Positions 10,320 to 21,174 of a stretch of DNA of 64,000 nt are shown piece by piece. The stretch spans positions 42,345,550-42,409,549 of the forward strand of contig OV277864.1 in assembly GCA_922989275.2 (NCBI GenBank). The letters run 5' to 3'. The position numbers and the translations under genes were made by a program. This DNA is from Gari tellinella (lineage: Eukaryota > Mollusca > Bivalvia > Cardiida > Psammobiidae). Every line of letters begins with the position of its first letter. The stretch's first letter is position 1. Under the pieces are notes generated by a model that was given only the letters and a program-made list of their open reading frames with translations, did not search any database and had not been told where the DNA came from.

Positions 10320-12039
10320 ACAATGACAATGACAATAATTTTATTTGCTTCAAGGCCTCCGGCCCATGCAATACATATGACAAAAACAAATATATTATAC
10401 ATGTATAAGGGTGCAAAATATAATTCATTTACAATACTATATAATAACGTATTATACAATGTAAATACAACATAAATATAGATGCACTATCTCAAATATA
10501 CATTTCTCAGTTGTTGTCTATTTCATTTATATAATTTTGTCGTTTTTTGAAAGCATGGTAAAGAAATGTTGCTAATGATTTTATAGTAACTTCATTTTTT
10601 GCTGACATCAATATTTTAAACTTATGTATATTTACATTTGTACAATACTTTCCTGGAAGGTAATGATTTCTCAGGTCAGAATAAAATTCACAACACAGTA
10701 AAAAGTGGTATTCATCCTCCACAACATGTTTAGAGCAAAGTTTACATATTCTATCTTGTCGTGGTACATTTTTATATCTACCTGCTTCAATTTCCAAGTT
10801 ATAGCATGAAGTTCTAAAATTTACATATGCGAATCTGAATTTCTTTATATTTAATACATTCAAATAATTTTCAAATTGAAAGTTGGTTTTATATAGTACA
10901 TAACATTGTAGCTTTGAGTTAAGACTTATTGATTCATACCACGTTTGTAAAAACATGTCTTTTAGACGCATTTCAAACAGTTTAACACACTGGTTCTCCC
11001 AAATGTAACCAAATCCAGAGCTTCTTAAACATATTTTGATGGAAGATACCCAATTGTCTGCACCATTTCTATCATCAAGTAACATCATGTTATAACATTT
11101 TTTTACTAAACGATTTTCATGCATGTTAAGAATTTTTAGCCAATATTTAATGCTTCTTTTCTGTGTAATGATGTGAAGAGGTAATCTCTCACACTCCCCC
11201 AGTACAAAATAATTACAAGCATTTTGTTTCGCACCCATAACACGTTTACATGCGTAATATTGACAACGATCTAGTTCTTCGAATGCACCTATACCCCAAA
11301 TTTCGGAACCATACATTAATTGTGGGCATATTTTTGTATCAAAAACTTTGAAAAACATATTCTTTGACAATTGACCATATTGATATAATGAATTTAAGAT
11401 ACATATGAAGACACGTTTACCTTTAATACATAAATCATGCACCATTGCATTAAGAGAAAGTTGCCTCGTAAATGATAAGCCAACATAACTAAATTTGCTA
11501 ACTGTTTCGATGCTAGTATTTTTATATGTCCATTTTTCATATCTTGATAATTTCCCGCATTTTTAAAAACTACAATTTTGCTTTTATTTTCGTTTACTTT
11601 TAGCTTGTAAGTATCACAAAAGTCTGATAATATGTTAAGCTGTTTCTGTAAGCCATTTACTGTATCAGACATTAGCGCTAAATCATCTGCAAACATAAGA
11701 AGAAGAAGTTGAATTGTATCTGGATGCAATTGAACACCTCGAATGTTACTTTGGTTAATTAAGGTTTCTATTTCATCAATGAAAAGGGAAAATAGTATGG
11801 GACTGGCTAAACAGCCCTGTTTGAGACCTACTGAACTCTCTATAAATGCACTTCTTTCATTTGTACATCTGATACATGCTTTTACGGAATTGTACATACT
11901 ATGTATTGATCTATATAGCTTACCTTTAACACCTTTTTGCTTTAAAATATTCCAAAGTATTGGTCTTTGAATTGTATCAAAACATTTTTGGAAATCTATG
12001 ATGTATATATGTATATATATGCAAAACTAAAAACATGAC
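10320..12039 (-). mobile_element. 5'-truncated LINE copy
   Basis: The minus-strand element ends at its 3' side in AATAAAATTATTGTCATTGTCATTGT-type tandem hexamers (10320-10340). It preserves only the second half of ORF2. An 8-base match TTACATGT flanks it (10312-10319 and 12040-12047) and may be the target duplication. The 3' tail word GGGCCGGAGGCCTTGAAGC resembles the isolated tail at 53405-53525. Confidence 0.75.
10507..12012 (-). pseudogene. LINE ORF2 C-terminal half, frameshifted
   Basis: The frame opens with IIDFQKCFDTIQRPILWN, the reverse transcriptase block that holds the first catalytic Asp. It continues SSVGLKQGCLASPILFSLFI and MFADDLALMS, which holds the catalytic FADD. Near 11560 the reading changes frame; the better continuation is in the other frame (SRYEKWTYKNTSIETVSKFS) and then stays open to the stop at 10507. 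The C-terminus has a CxxC...H...C motif (CKLCSKHVVEDEYHFLLCC) like that of the LINE at 25226-30240, so the two are related families. It lacks the endonuclease and the start of the reverse transcriptase. Confidence 0.8.
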
Positions 12040-12179
12040 TTACATGTCTGATAACTAATGTTATTTAGACATAACATGTAATAAGAACCAGACGGTTTCG
12101 CTAACGAAATATATGTCTATGATAGATTCATATATGCAAAGATATGTATATAAACGTCAAAATAAGTAAATGACATTGC

Positions 12180-12330
12180 ACGTCTTTAAATAAAGTATCT
12201 ACTTTATATTGTTTGTAATATATTTACATACATAATGTATTCAAGAATATTACAATCTAATTCATCAAATTACATGTACAAACTGACAAATACATATCCT
12301 CTTGTTATACATGTTATGCATTACATAGAG
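12180..12330. repeat. Duplicated non-coding segment, part 1
   Basis: Words such as TTCAAGAATATTACAAT, ATCAAATTACA and CTTGTTATA recur in the same order at 33362-33500. It is one piece of a dispersed segmental duplication. Confidence 0.65.
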
Positions 12331-12438
12331 GATAACTGTTGTTGTTTTTCAGTGTAAGATTCGCCACTTGTAAAACATAACGTCTGATGTTCACTCAATG
12401 GATTAATCGAAATCTTACACTGAAAAATACAGTTATTC
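12331..12438. repeat. Small foldback MITE, about 108 bp
   Basis: GATAACTGTTGTTGTTTTTC and AGTGTAAGATTCG at the left are mirrored by CGAAATCTTACACTGAAAAA and CAGTTATTC at the right. It interrupts the segment duplicated at 33 kb. Confidence 0.75.
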
Positions 12439-12774
12439 TATTTAGTTATGCTTTTAGTCACTTTTTAAACGAAATTCTTCGACAATTGAAAGCGAAAGTA
12501 CAATATTTATCCTGTGTGGAGCCCCAATTTTATATCGAACACATTTCCGTGACAGTTTGCCGTACAATGACGTCACTGATTTATTGATTTGACGTCATCG
12601 GAATTTCGTCGTTACTTCCGATCTTGGAGCCGTGTTCTTCCGTTGAGTCGGAATTAAACGATAAGACATGATTGACTACGATTCTTGGGGAGCCCTACGG
12701 GGAAATTTATAAAGAAGCACGCGGGACGATAATGCCACTGCTATTTCCTAGTAAACGACCGAACGGCATAAATA

Positions 12775-12955
12775 AAATTCCATATAACCATAAGAATTTA
12801 CTCTTTTAGCTATAAGGAATGTTTGTGTTTTTAAAAGACATAACTTGGCGTAGTTCCGATGATTACCCCTGAATATAGGCAGGCAAATTGTGCTCATATC
12901 TATAATAGTGTCATTGAAAGAACCAGTGAAGCGTCTCATGTGACACCGTCTCTTA
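12775..12955. repeat. Duplicated non-coding segment, part 2
   Basis: It matches 33506-33705 through ATAACCATAAG, TATAAGGAATGTTTGTGT, AAAGACATAACTTG and CAGTGAAGCG followed by CTCATGTGA. It continues the order of part 1. Confidence 0.7.
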
Positions 12956-13663
12956 CGAGGGGTGTTCATTTAATCTTGTCACTGGGGTCTTCATAGGCGC
13001 AATATGTGATTCGTGCATACTTCGTTCTGTCCAACCCTTAGATACAGTTCTCTTTGACATAAATATATTATTCTAGTATTCAAATTTGAATTTAAAAAGT
13101 GAAAAAATATTCGTATTTAGGTGTACCCCGCAAACTCTGTAAGACGGCACGGTCCGGCTTACATTGAGAGATGGCTCGGCATAAAAAAGGTATCTATCTT
13201 CGATAAAAGGAACGAAAATCAAATATAAGAATCATATTGCGGTGAATAAAACAGGCTGTTAACTGGGTTATCGTTTAATTTTTCAGGAAATCATTAACTA
13301 TTATACATATGGGGAAAATCTACAATTTTATTTATGAGGCTTATGTATAAATTCGGAATGCAGGTTTATGTTTTGCATAATAATTCTTTTTTTTTTTTCA
13401 GTATATTGACTTTATAAACCCTCCTCAGAACTTTTCGGTTGACTGGTTTTTAAATTTAAGTAAAGTGTGATCGGATTTCGAGCGTAATTGCATTTAAAAC
13501 TTTTTCGCGCGCATTTTGGTATTTAGCAATAACCAATCTAAATCTTTCTTTACACATCATCTGGCGATAAACTGACTAATATGTGTTGTTTATAATAATA
13601 AATCACTTTTAAGGCAGCTCAGAAATGTGTAATTTGTATATATTTCTGCTTTTTGACAAGGAT
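12956..13663. other. No gene seen; left flank of the LINE
   Basis: No supported coding or repeat feature is visible here. The stretch ends at the target duplication of the LINE. Confidence 0.5.
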
Positions 13664-13679
13664 TTTACAACGTATTTTA
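13664..13679. repeat. LINE target-site duplication, left
   Basis: TTTACAACGTATTTTA is repeated exactly at 19926-19941, directly after the ATTC tail. This defines the insertion of the 6.2-kb LINE. The leading T bases may belong to the tail. Confidence 0.9.
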
Positions 13680-14422
13680 CCCCAGAGACCTTCCTACTTT
13701 GACGTAGTTCTGGGGCTTAATTGACAGAGGGAATTTTCTCTGTTTATTAGACAGAGATTGTTCCCTCTGCCAAGAACTAAAAGGAAGGAAGCCCCTGCTG
13801 GTGGGGGATAGAATACACCAGCTGAATCTCCTGCAGAGGGGTAAGATCCCCCCGAAAAGGAGCAACCTGTTTGCCGTGGGTTGCGACTCGAAGCACCCTG
13901 GATGATGGGATCCTGGTAGTTGAGCAGATGGGATCTCTGAGCGCAGATCCCTGATGCAACACACTGCTTTGGCCTTGATTCTGGGTGTAGAAGAGCGGTC
14001 AGGCATAGCCCGGTCTGATCAATCGGCACACCATGTCTTGCCCAAGGACACTTATGTTTTTAATAAGATTATCATTTCTCTTTCCAATAATTTGTTCTTA
14101 CTATTTATTGGTACTTTCATAAGATATTCAAATAGTCTCTCTATTCTGTTCAAGTGTCTTTGAAGGCGGTGGTTTAGGGCTAATCAGGTGGATTTGTGTA
14201 TAGTTGACCAGCGGTTCTCACGTTGATTAACCTATCGACCAGAAGACATCCTATTTAGCGGTAGTGTGTCGGAGGTACGGCGTTGGCTCTACTTTGCTGT
14301 TTATCTGAGTATATCATTCATGTAACCCTGGTGTTTTTCGCTGGAGATATCCCGAAAACATCCCCTTGTTGGACTCCGTGGTGGGTGGGGAACATGGATG
14401 ATGAATTTTCTGCGGTAATGCC
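13680..14422 (+). promoter_or_regulatory. LINE 5' untranslated region
   Basis: The first bases CCCCAGAG can pair with TCTGGGG about 25 bases later, giving a 5'-terminal hairpin. A second pairing GACAGAGGGAA with TTCCCTCTGCC lies at about 13723-13780. The element must carry its own internal promoter here if it is active, but I cannot identify the promoter motif. Short upstream ATGs precede the ORF1 start. Confidence 0.6.
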
Positions 14423-16009
14423 ATGGCTAATCCAGTTCATAATCGCTCTAATAGCAAAGCTAATACTTTTAAAAGGTCACGGAAGGACTCCGAGTCATCG
14501 GAATCTGACCGTGAATACATATCTCAATCTTCAACACATTGGAACAAATTCTTAGTCATTTGTCCAGTAAAGGATGACCAATCTTTGGCAAAGTTGTCAC
14601 CTTTTGCAGTGGCGAAAGCACTGCAGGGATTGGCGGGTGAACCAAAAGATGTTAAAGTTTTACGTTCAGGCAATATTTTGGTAGAATGTATGAAAAAACA
14701 ACAATCTGATAACTTACTGAAAAGTAAAGTTTTCGCTGGCATTTCAATTTCTGTATCTCCTCATCAGTCTCTGAACTCCTGCAAAGGAGTTGTTAAAAGC
14801 TATGACCTTCGTCATACTGATGAGAAGGAAATGCTGGCAGAACTTAGTAATCAGAATGTTACGGATGTTAAACGTATTAAGTTTGTAAGAAATGGTAAGG
14901 AAATAATTACCAATACTTTCATTCTTAAGTTTAACGTTCCTACTGTACCATCATCTATTAAATGTGGCTTTTTAAACATTCAGGTTGACCCATTTATCCC
15001 CAATCCTCTGCGGTGCTTTAACTGCCAAAGATTTGGCCATCACAAGGACAAGTGCACTAAAAAACCAGTCTGTGCCCGTTGTGGCGAAGAAGATCATGAT
15101 TCCTCTTCCTGCGGAAACCCTTTGAAGTGTTTTAACTGCAAAGGGGATCACTTTGTATACTCGAAAGAGTGTCCAAAGTGGAAACAGGAAAAGGAAATTC
15201 AGACTGTTAAAGTTGTGAAAAATGTATCTTTTTCTGATGCTCGCAAGCTTGTGGAAGCTTCAAAACCTTCCACACCTGGTGGCCCATCGGCACCATCGTA
15301 TGCTGCTGTCTCTCGACCAGCCTCTTCTTTTGTGTTTGGACCAGCTGCTGGTGTTGTGTCTGGACCAGCCTCTGATGTTGTGTCTAGACCAACCCCAGTC
15401 CAGGAGTGTACTTCTTGCAAGCTCTTGGTTGAACAATTGTGTGCCATCTTTCCTGAAAAGGCAAATAAAATTAAAGATGTTCTTAAAGCTCTTTCAGACA
15501 ACTCTTCCAAACCTTCAACTTCTAAAACTTCATCTTCTAAATCTTTATCTCAAAATCCTCCACCTTTTAAACCTACACTACCACCAAAACCCTCAACACC
15601 TTCCCTTCCGATTCAAACGAAGGATGGTAAGCAATCTAAATCCAAGTCACAAAAGTCAAGTAGCACACAGGAAAACAAAGGTAACACAAAATCACCGAAA
15701 AAGAAATCTACACAGTCAAAAGGGCAGCGATCGGGAGCTGATGTCGATACTCCCATCGCTCTAAACAACAAATACTCTGCACTTCACTCTGTTGAAGATG
15801 CAGATGATTCCCATTTGGGCTGGGTACATCCACCATCGTGGTCGGATGATCTTGGCGACTGGCGAAATGCACCTGCAAAGGTGCCTAAATGTGGCAACTT
15901 GGAGGAAGAGTCGATGGATGTTAATACATCCACCGCCCCTTCCTCAGGGTCTCCCATAAAGAAACCTAAGGACAAAAAGATTGTCCCTATATATCCTCCT
16001 TGTAACTAA
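14423..16009 (+). CDS. LINE ORF1, gag-like zinc-knuckle protein
   Basis: A 528-residue nucleic-acid-binding protein that should coat the LINE RNA and form the ribonucleoprotein needed for retrotransposition. The N-terminal third is basic and polar, then a folded, RRM-like region spans about 40-190. Three zinc knuckles follow: CX2CX4HX4C at about 198-211, a second of the same spacing at about 217-230, and an irregular CX2CX3HX6C at about 236-250. The C-terminal half is rich in Ser, Pro and Lys and probably disordered. The ATG lies in a good context (GCCATGG). ORF2 starts 34 bases after the stop in a different frame, so reinitiation or an internal start is likely. No lesion is seen. Confidence 0.9.
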   Translation: MANPVHNRSNSKANTFKRSRKDSESSESDREYISQSSTHWNKFLVICPVKDDQSLAKLSPFAVAKALQGLAGEPKDVKVLRSGNILVECMKKQQSDNLLKSKVFAGISISVSPHQSLNSCKGVVKSYDLRHTDEKEMLAELSNQNVTDVKRIKFVRNGKEIITNTFILKFNVPTVPSSIKCGFLNIQVDPFIPNPLRCFNCQRFGHHKDKCTKKPVCARCGEEDHDSSSCGNPLKCFNCKGDHFVYSKECPKWKQEKEIQTVKVVKNVSFSDARKLVEASKPSTPGGPSAPSYAAVSRPASSFVFGPAAGVVSGPASDVVSRPTPVQECTSCKLLVEQLCAIFPEKANKIKDVLKALSDNSSKPSTSKTSSSKSLSQNPPPFKPTLPPKPSTPSLPIQTKDGKQSKSKSQKSSSTQENKGNTKSPKKKSTQSKGQRSGADVDTPIALNNKYSALHSVEDADDSHLGWVHPPSWSDDLGDWRNAPAKVPKCGNLEEESMDVNTSTAPSSGSPIKKPKDKKIVPIYPPCN

Positions 16010-16043
16010 ATGATCTTAATTACTCTTTAATCATTAATCAATA

Positions 16044-19000
16044 ATGAAAAATTGCGTTATACAATGGAATTGTAGAGGACTTAAGGCAAATTACAATGAA
16101 ATTCTTCTGTTATTGAATAAACATGATCCTGCTATCATGTGTCTTCAAGAAACTTTCTTGAAGGACACTGATCAAATCAACTTTAGAAATTATTCTATTT
16201 ATAATCATATTTTTAATGATGGTGAAAAAGCTGCTGGCGGCTCTTCCATTATTGTGAACAACTCTGTTGTTCATAGTCATTTATCTATCAAATCTAATTT
16301 ACAAGTTGTTGCTGTCAGTGTAACCCTTCACAAAGCTATTACATTTTGTTCAATTTACATTCCGCCAAGGACCACAGTTAATAAAAAAGATCTTGACACT
16401 CTGATTGAACAATTGCCCTCACCTTTTATTTTGTTAGGGGATTTTAATAGCCATAACCCATTATGGGGTTCTGATCATTCTAATGCTATGGGTAAGATTG
16501 TTGAGGATTTTGTTGGTGAGCACGATTTGTGCATCTTCAACAATAAGTCTCCAACTTATCTTCACCCGGCATCAGGGTCTTTAACTTGCATTGATCTTTC
16601 TATTTCTTACCCTACTGTTTATTTGGATTACGATTGGAGAGTTGGTGACGACCAATGTGGTAGTGACCACTTTCCAATATTTCTAAATAATATTGCTTCT
16701 CCAGTCGAGGAATGTGTTCCTCGCTGGAAACTCAAGAAGGCAAATTGGGAAAAATTTGAAATTCTGTGTAAAGGAAAATTAGATTCAGATATTTTTAAAG
16801 ATATTGATGACCCCATTGAAAAGTTCACCTCTATTTTATATTCAATAGCAGAAGAATGCATTCCTAAGTCCTCATCAAACCCTAAGAAACCTCCAAAACT
16901 TTGGTATAATGATGATTGTAAGGAGGCTATTCGTAAACGTAAGTCGGCTCTTAGAAGGTTTAGAGTAAGTCCTACTGAGGACAATTTAAACCATTTTAGA
17001 GTATTTAGGGCTAAAGCTCGTCGTACTTTTAAGACTGCAAAGTCGCAGTCTTGGAAGAATTATGTATCAAAATTAAATTCTCGCTCATCAGTAAAGAAGG
17101 TATGGGATATGGTACGTAAAATAAGCGGTAAAGGTAAATCTTCATTTGGTCATTTAAATGTTGATGATAAAAAAATAACAGATGTTAAAGATATTGCCAA
17201 TTCCTTGGCTGATGCTTTTGCTAAAAATTCTTCATCAGCTAAGTCTTCTCCTGAATTTAGAAATATCAAAAAGTCTAAAGAAAAAGAAAAACTTAATTTC
17301 AAATCTTGTAACACCGAAAGTTACAATTTACCTTTTACTGAAAAAGAACTCTATGATTCTCTTAATAAATCCCACGATACCGCTGTTGGACCTGATGACA
17401 TTCATTATCAATTTTTAAAGCACTTGCCTATAAATTGTATGAATGTACTTTTAGATATTTTTAATCATATATGGTCAAGTGGTAAACTTCCCAGATTTTG
17501 GAAACAGGCGACAGTCATCCCTGTTCCAAAACCTGGGAAGGATAACACAGACCCAAATAGTTATCGCCCTATAGCATTGACGAGTTGCGTATGCAAAACC
17601 TTAGAGCGCATGATTAATGCAAGACTTGTTTGGTATCTTGAATCCAACAATCTCATTACGGAGTATCAAAGTGGATTCAGGAGCCAAAGAAGTACTAATG
17701 ATCATTTAGTTCGATTGGAATCTTTTATTCGTGAAGCTTTCGTCAAGAAGGAGCACTTAGTTGCTGTCTTCTTTGACCTTGAGAAAGCATATGACACAAC
17801 ATGGAAGTATGGTATCATGAAAGACCTGCATGAAAATGGACTTAAAGGTCGACTTCCAATTTTTATTGAAAATTTTTTAAATGATAGGGAGTTTCAAGTC
17901 CGAGTTGGAACTACCCTTTCTGATATGCAAAAGCAGGAAATGGGTGTTCCACAAGGAAGTATTTTATCAGTAACTCTGTTTAATGTAAAAATTAATAATA
18001 TTGTTAAATGTTTAACAAATGACACTGATTGTTCATTGTATGTTGATGACTTTTTAATTTGTTACCGTTCCAAAAACATTAATACTGTTGAACGTCAACT
18101 TCAGCTGTCCATTAATAAAATTCAAAAATGGGCTACTGAGAATGGTTTTAAATTTTCAAGATCAAAAACAAATTGTGTGCATTTCTGTCAACTTAGAAAA
18201 TTTCATCCTGATCCCGAATTGCACCTGGATGGTAGCCCCATTCCAGTCGTGGATCAGGCGAAATTTCTCGGTGTCATTTTTGACAAGAAACTTTCTTTTA
18301 TCCCTCATATAAAATATTTAAAGGCAAAATGCCAGAAAACTTTAAAATTACTTCGCGTTCTTGCACATACCGACTGGGGTGCAGATCGTACTGTAATGCT
18401 TAGATTATACAGAAGTTTAGTTAGATCCAAACTTGATTATGGTTGTTGTGTTTATGGCTCTGCAAGGAAATCATACTTGCGGATGCTTGACCCAATACAT
18501 CATCAAGGTTTACGTTTAGCTTTGGGTGCCTTTAGGACATCCCCTGCTAAAAGTTTATATGTCGAGGCCAATGAGCCTTCTCTTTACTCTCGTCGTGAAA
18601 AATTATCCATGCAGTATACTTCAAAGTTAGCTTCAAACCGTTCAAATCCAACATACAATAATGTGTTTAAACCTAAACATAAACGTATATTTAAATCTAA
18701 AGAAAAAGTTATTCCATCCTTTGGAATACGTATGAAAAACTCTTTTGAAAGTAGTGGTATAGATTTGTCTTTGGTTGAAGAGACCAAAGTCGAATCTATA
18801 CCACCTTGGACTATTAAACGACCAAATGTCATTTTTGACCTAACTTGGCATAAGAAGTCTGAAACAAACTCGCTTGAATTCAAGTCCTTTTTTAATGAAA
18901 TCATTTCAAAATTTGAAGACTTTAAACAAATTTATACTGATGGTTCGAAAGATGATGAGAAGGTCGCTGCTGCTTTTGTAACTGACAATACGGTTACAAA

Positions 19001-19721
19001 GTTTCGGCTCCCTGACAATGCTTCTATATTTTCAGCGGAGATCAAAGCTATTGATTTAGCTCTTGATTATATTGCTGAAGATTCATGTAGTAAACATATA
19101 ATCTTTTCGGATTCTCTTTCTGTATTACAATCATTGAGTAAAGGTTCTACTAAAAATGTGCATATTAAAAATATTGTTTTAAAATTTCATGAACTGTCTA
19201 ATTCTAAAGATGTTAAATTTTGTTGGGTACCTAGTCATTGTGGAATTAAGGGCAATGAGAGGGCAGACTTAGAAGCTAAGTCTGCCCTGTCGTTGCCTGA
19301 ATCTGATATGGATCTTCCTTATTCGGATTTTAAACCACAGATTACTAAATTTATTTTAAGAAATTGGCAGGAGTCTTGGAGTGGGGAAACTCACAACAAA
19401 CTCCATGCCATTAAACCTGTATTAGGTGAAAGTTTGAACTCATGCCGGTCGATTCGCCGGGATGAAGTAGTTTTAGCTAGATTAAGAATTGGACATTCTT
19501 ATATTACACATTCATATTTATTAAAACGTGAGGTTCAACCAGAATGTTTATTTTGTTTTGAACCTTATACAATTCAGCACATTCTCATTGATTGTGCTGA
19601 TTTAACTTTAATTCGTAGTAGATTTTTTCAGGCAGATTCTCTGCGGGAACTGTTTGAATTTGTAGATATATCTAAAATACTTGAATTTTTAAAAGCCATT
19701 AATTTATATTATAAAATTTGA
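16044..19721 (+). CDS. LINE ORF2: APE endonuclease, reverse transcriptase, RNase H
   Basis: A 1225-residue polyprotein that nicks target DNA and copies the LINE RNA at the nick. Residues 1-220 form the APE domain: N9 in WNCRG, E36 in LQET, D133/N135 in GDFN, and D208-H209 in SDH. The reverse transcriptase spans about 430-780, with VGPDDI, SYRPIALTS, YQSGFR, FFDLEKAYD, GVPQGSIL and the catalytic YVDD at 666-669. RNase H spans about 960-1080 with the set D966 (YTDGS), E999 (SAE), D1023 (FSDS) and D1075 (ERAD). A C-terminal CxxC...H...C motif begins near 1168. All catalytic residues I looked for are present and the frame is uninterrupted. The RNase H and the gag knuckles point to the I superclade; YVDD rather than FADD recalls Nimb elements, an inference from memory. 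Confidence 0.93.
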   Translation: MKNCVIQWNCRGLKANYNEILLLLNKHDPAIMCLQETFLKDTDQINFRNYSIYNHIFNDGEKAAGGSSIIVNNSVVHSHLSIKSNLQVVAVSVTLHKAITFCSIYIPPRTTVNKKDLDTLIEQLPSPFILLGDFNSHNPLWGSDHSNAMGKIVEDFVGEHDLCIFNNKSPTYLHPASGSLTCIDLSISYPTVYLDYDWRVGDDQCGSDHFPIFLNNIASPVEECVPRWKLKKANWEKFEILCKGKLDSDIFKDIDDPIEKFTSILYSIAEECIPKSSSNPKKPPKLWYNDDCKEAIRKRKSALRRFRVSPTEDNLNHFRVFRAKARRTFKTAKSQSWKNYVSKLNSRSSVKKVWDMVRKISGKGKSSFGHLNVDDKKITDVKDIANSLADAFAKNSSSAKSSPEFRNIKKSKEKEKLNFKSCNTESYNLPFTEKELYDSLNKSHDTAVGPDDIHYQFLKHLPINCMNVLLDIFNHIWSSGKLPRFWKQATVIPVPKPGKDNTDPNSYRPIALTSCVCKTLERMINARLVWYLESNNLITEYQSGFRSQRSTNDHLVRLESFIREAFVKKEHLVAVFFDLEKAYDTTWKYGIMKDLHENGLKGRLPIFIENFLNDREFQVRVGTTLSDMQKQEMGVPQGSILSVTLFNVKINNIVKCLTNDTDCSLYVDDFLICYRSKNINTVERQLQLSINKIQKWATENGFKFSRSKTNCVHFCQLRKFHPDPELHLDGSPIPVVDQAKFLGVIFDKKLSFIPHIKYLKAKCQKTLKLLRVLAHTDWGADRTVMLRLYRSLVRSKLDYGCCVYGSARKSYLRMLDPIHHQGLRLALGAFRTSPAKSLYVEANEPSLYSRREKLSMQYTSKLASNRSNPTYNNVFKPKHKRIFKSKEKVIPSFGIRMKNSFESSGIDLSLVEETKVESIPPWTIKRPNVIFDLTWHKKSETNSLEFKSFFNEIISKFEDFKQIYTDGSKDDEKVAAAFVTDNTVTKFRLPDNASIFSAEIKAIDLALDYIAEDSCSKHIIFSDSLSVLQSLSKGSTKNVHIKNIVLKFHELSNSKDVKFCWVPSHCGIKGNERADLEAKSALSLPESDMDLPYSDFKPQITKFILRNWQESWSGETHNKLHAIKPVLGESLNSCRSIRRDEVVLARLRIGHSYITHSYLLKREVQPECLFCFEPYTIQHILIDCADLTLIRSRFFQADSLRELFEFVDISKILEFLKAINLYYKI

Positions 19722-19925
19722 ATAAATTATAGTTTTTTTAAGATAAATATTTGTATGTCGATTATGTTTTGTCCATATTTTGTTTACTTTCCCGTTGATC
19801 GGGACTGACATTGACGTAATCTATTAGTTGATATTGTTTTAAATTTGATATTGTAATTATTTATTCGGCTCTAAATGACCTTTTTGTGTCGATGGGCCGT
19901 AAAACACCATTCATTCATTCATTCA
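19722..19925 (+). other. LINE 3' UTR and ATTC tail
   Basis: A 200-base 3' untranslated region that includes GTCGATGGGCCGTAAAACAC. It ends in four to five ATTC repeats (about 19905-19925), the tail type on which target-primed reverse transcription would start. The right-hand copy of the target duplication follows at once. Confidence 0.85.
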
Positions 19926-19941
19926 TTTACAACGTATTTTA
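19926..19941. repeat. LINE target-site duplication, right
   Basis: Exact copy of 13664-13679, placed directly after the ATTC tail. Confidence 0.9.
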
Positions 19942-20767
19942 TGAGTATGTAGTATTATTCTCAATAAAAAGATAAGGGATCCACCACACAAAACAATTTC
20001 TAACTTAACACTCCCGTACCAAAAGCATATGATCTGAACCCGATATTTTACCAACACCGTCAGTTATATATTTAAATGCGTGCTGTTTTAGTTTTGCGTG
20101 CTGTTTTAGTAGATTAATCACAGCAGCAAATTTAACTTTGGTGCCCGCAAAATAGAATAGTGGCCGTCCATAAGTAAAACTAATAATCTTTAAATTGTTT
20201 GTTTTGATTAGAAAATGACATTCATGACACTGGAAATCTTCAATTTATCAAATAAAGTTCAATGTATGTCAATGAAATCGACATTTTTAAAATTATTTGA
20301 CCTTTAGCGTAAGCCCGTATTTCACCGTACGCCATTACAGACACTACAATAGCCAGTGTCTATGAATGGACCAACTTAAATCTGCAATAATATCTAAAAT
20401 GCTTGACGGATTCAAACGACATTTTAAGTCAATATGTACAATCACTCCATTGTTAAGCAGACACAAATTTAATGCTCTGGTATTAGTTGGAGGGCAGAAA
20501 AAACGCAAGAGTGACATAATTAAATGAACGCTTCTCGTATATTTGATATTTTGGTTTGAAAATAAAAACTTGAATATGAGAATTTCATGGCCTCTATAGA
20601 CAGAATGAGATGGCTTTGTCACATATCTCTTGCTTTTACATTCACTTTCACGTGTATTGAGAACTATGGAGGGCGAACAAACAAAGCACCAGAGTAATGT
20701 CTTAAATCAACACTGATGTGTCCTGTTCTTGTATAGATCTGTACATCTGTTTCAGTATAAATACATA
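19942..20767. repeat. Intergenic, with a segment duplicated at 33.7 kb
   Basis: From about 20520 to 20690, words such as AGATGGCTTTG, CACATATCTCTT and ATTGAGAACTATGGAGGGCG recur at 33715-33870 in the same order. The remaining sequence shows nothing I can name. Confidence 0.6.
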
Positions 20768-21174
20768 CAGTTGAACTTTAATATCTCAGTGGAACACTTC
20801 AAAATAAAAACGTGACCAGGCCACGTTTTAACCCTTTCCCTGATAAAAGCGCCTTTTAGCGCATTTGATTTATTCCTCCACGAAAGAAAATAGTTCATAT
20901 TTATATATTCATAAACATATTCAAGAAGAAGTATTTTTATATCCTGAGAGATGGTAGCTTGAAGTAGGCTGAAAGTAAAGCAGAATGCGCCCTCATGTGC
21001 ATTCTGCTTTACTATCAACCTGCTTTCAGTGGTCACCTTTAAAAAAAACTAACAACAGATTATATGGTAAAGGGTTAACTTTGAAATAAGGAAATGTTTA
21101 ACTAAAGCGCGGCCGATGTAACACATTTCGACCTTAGAGATATGGATAAAGTTTGATATATTGAACTTCGATTG
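20768..21174. mobile_element. TA-flanked MITE (CAGTYGAA type) with nested insertion
   Basis: The ends CAGTTGAACTTTAATATCTC and its diverged complement ...TTGAACTTCGATTG are flanked by TA on both sides. It matches the uninterrupted copy at 42960-43141. The extra 243 bases at 20832-21074 are absent from that copy. A Tc1/mariner-type parent is likely. Confidence 0.85.
20832..21074. mobile_element. TTAA-flanked MITE nested in a TA MITE
   Basis: It begins CCCTTTCCCTG, ends GGTAAAGGG, and is flanked by TTAA at 20828-20831 and 21075-21078. The empty site GTTTTAACTTTGAAATAAG at about 43015 proves insertion at TTAA, as in piggyBac-type transposition. A long hairpin (AGTAAAGCAGAATGCGCCC with GCATTCTGCTTTACT) forms its right half. 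Confidence 0.9.

Larger units (their letters stand above)
13680..19925 (+). mobile_element. Full-length I/Nimb-like LINE, 6.2 kb
   Basis: The element is bounded by a 16-base perfect duplication. It has a 5' leader of about 740 bases, two intact ORFs and a 3' end in an ATTC microsatellite. ORF1 is a zinc-knuckle gag. ORF2 has APE endonuclease, reverse transcriptase and RNase H, the arrangement of the I superclade. Intact frames plus an undamaged target duplication suggest a recent insertion from an active family. Confidence 0.9.

Noticed and set aside
13680..13780. A self-cleaving ribozyme at the LINE 5' end
   Set aside because: A terminal hairpin exists, but the nested pairing and catalytic layout of an HDV-like ribozyme could not be traced by eye.
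15222..15764. 180-codon plus frame inside LINE ORF1
   Set aside because: It is a shadow of the low-complexity Ser/Pro/Lys region of ORF1 in another frame.
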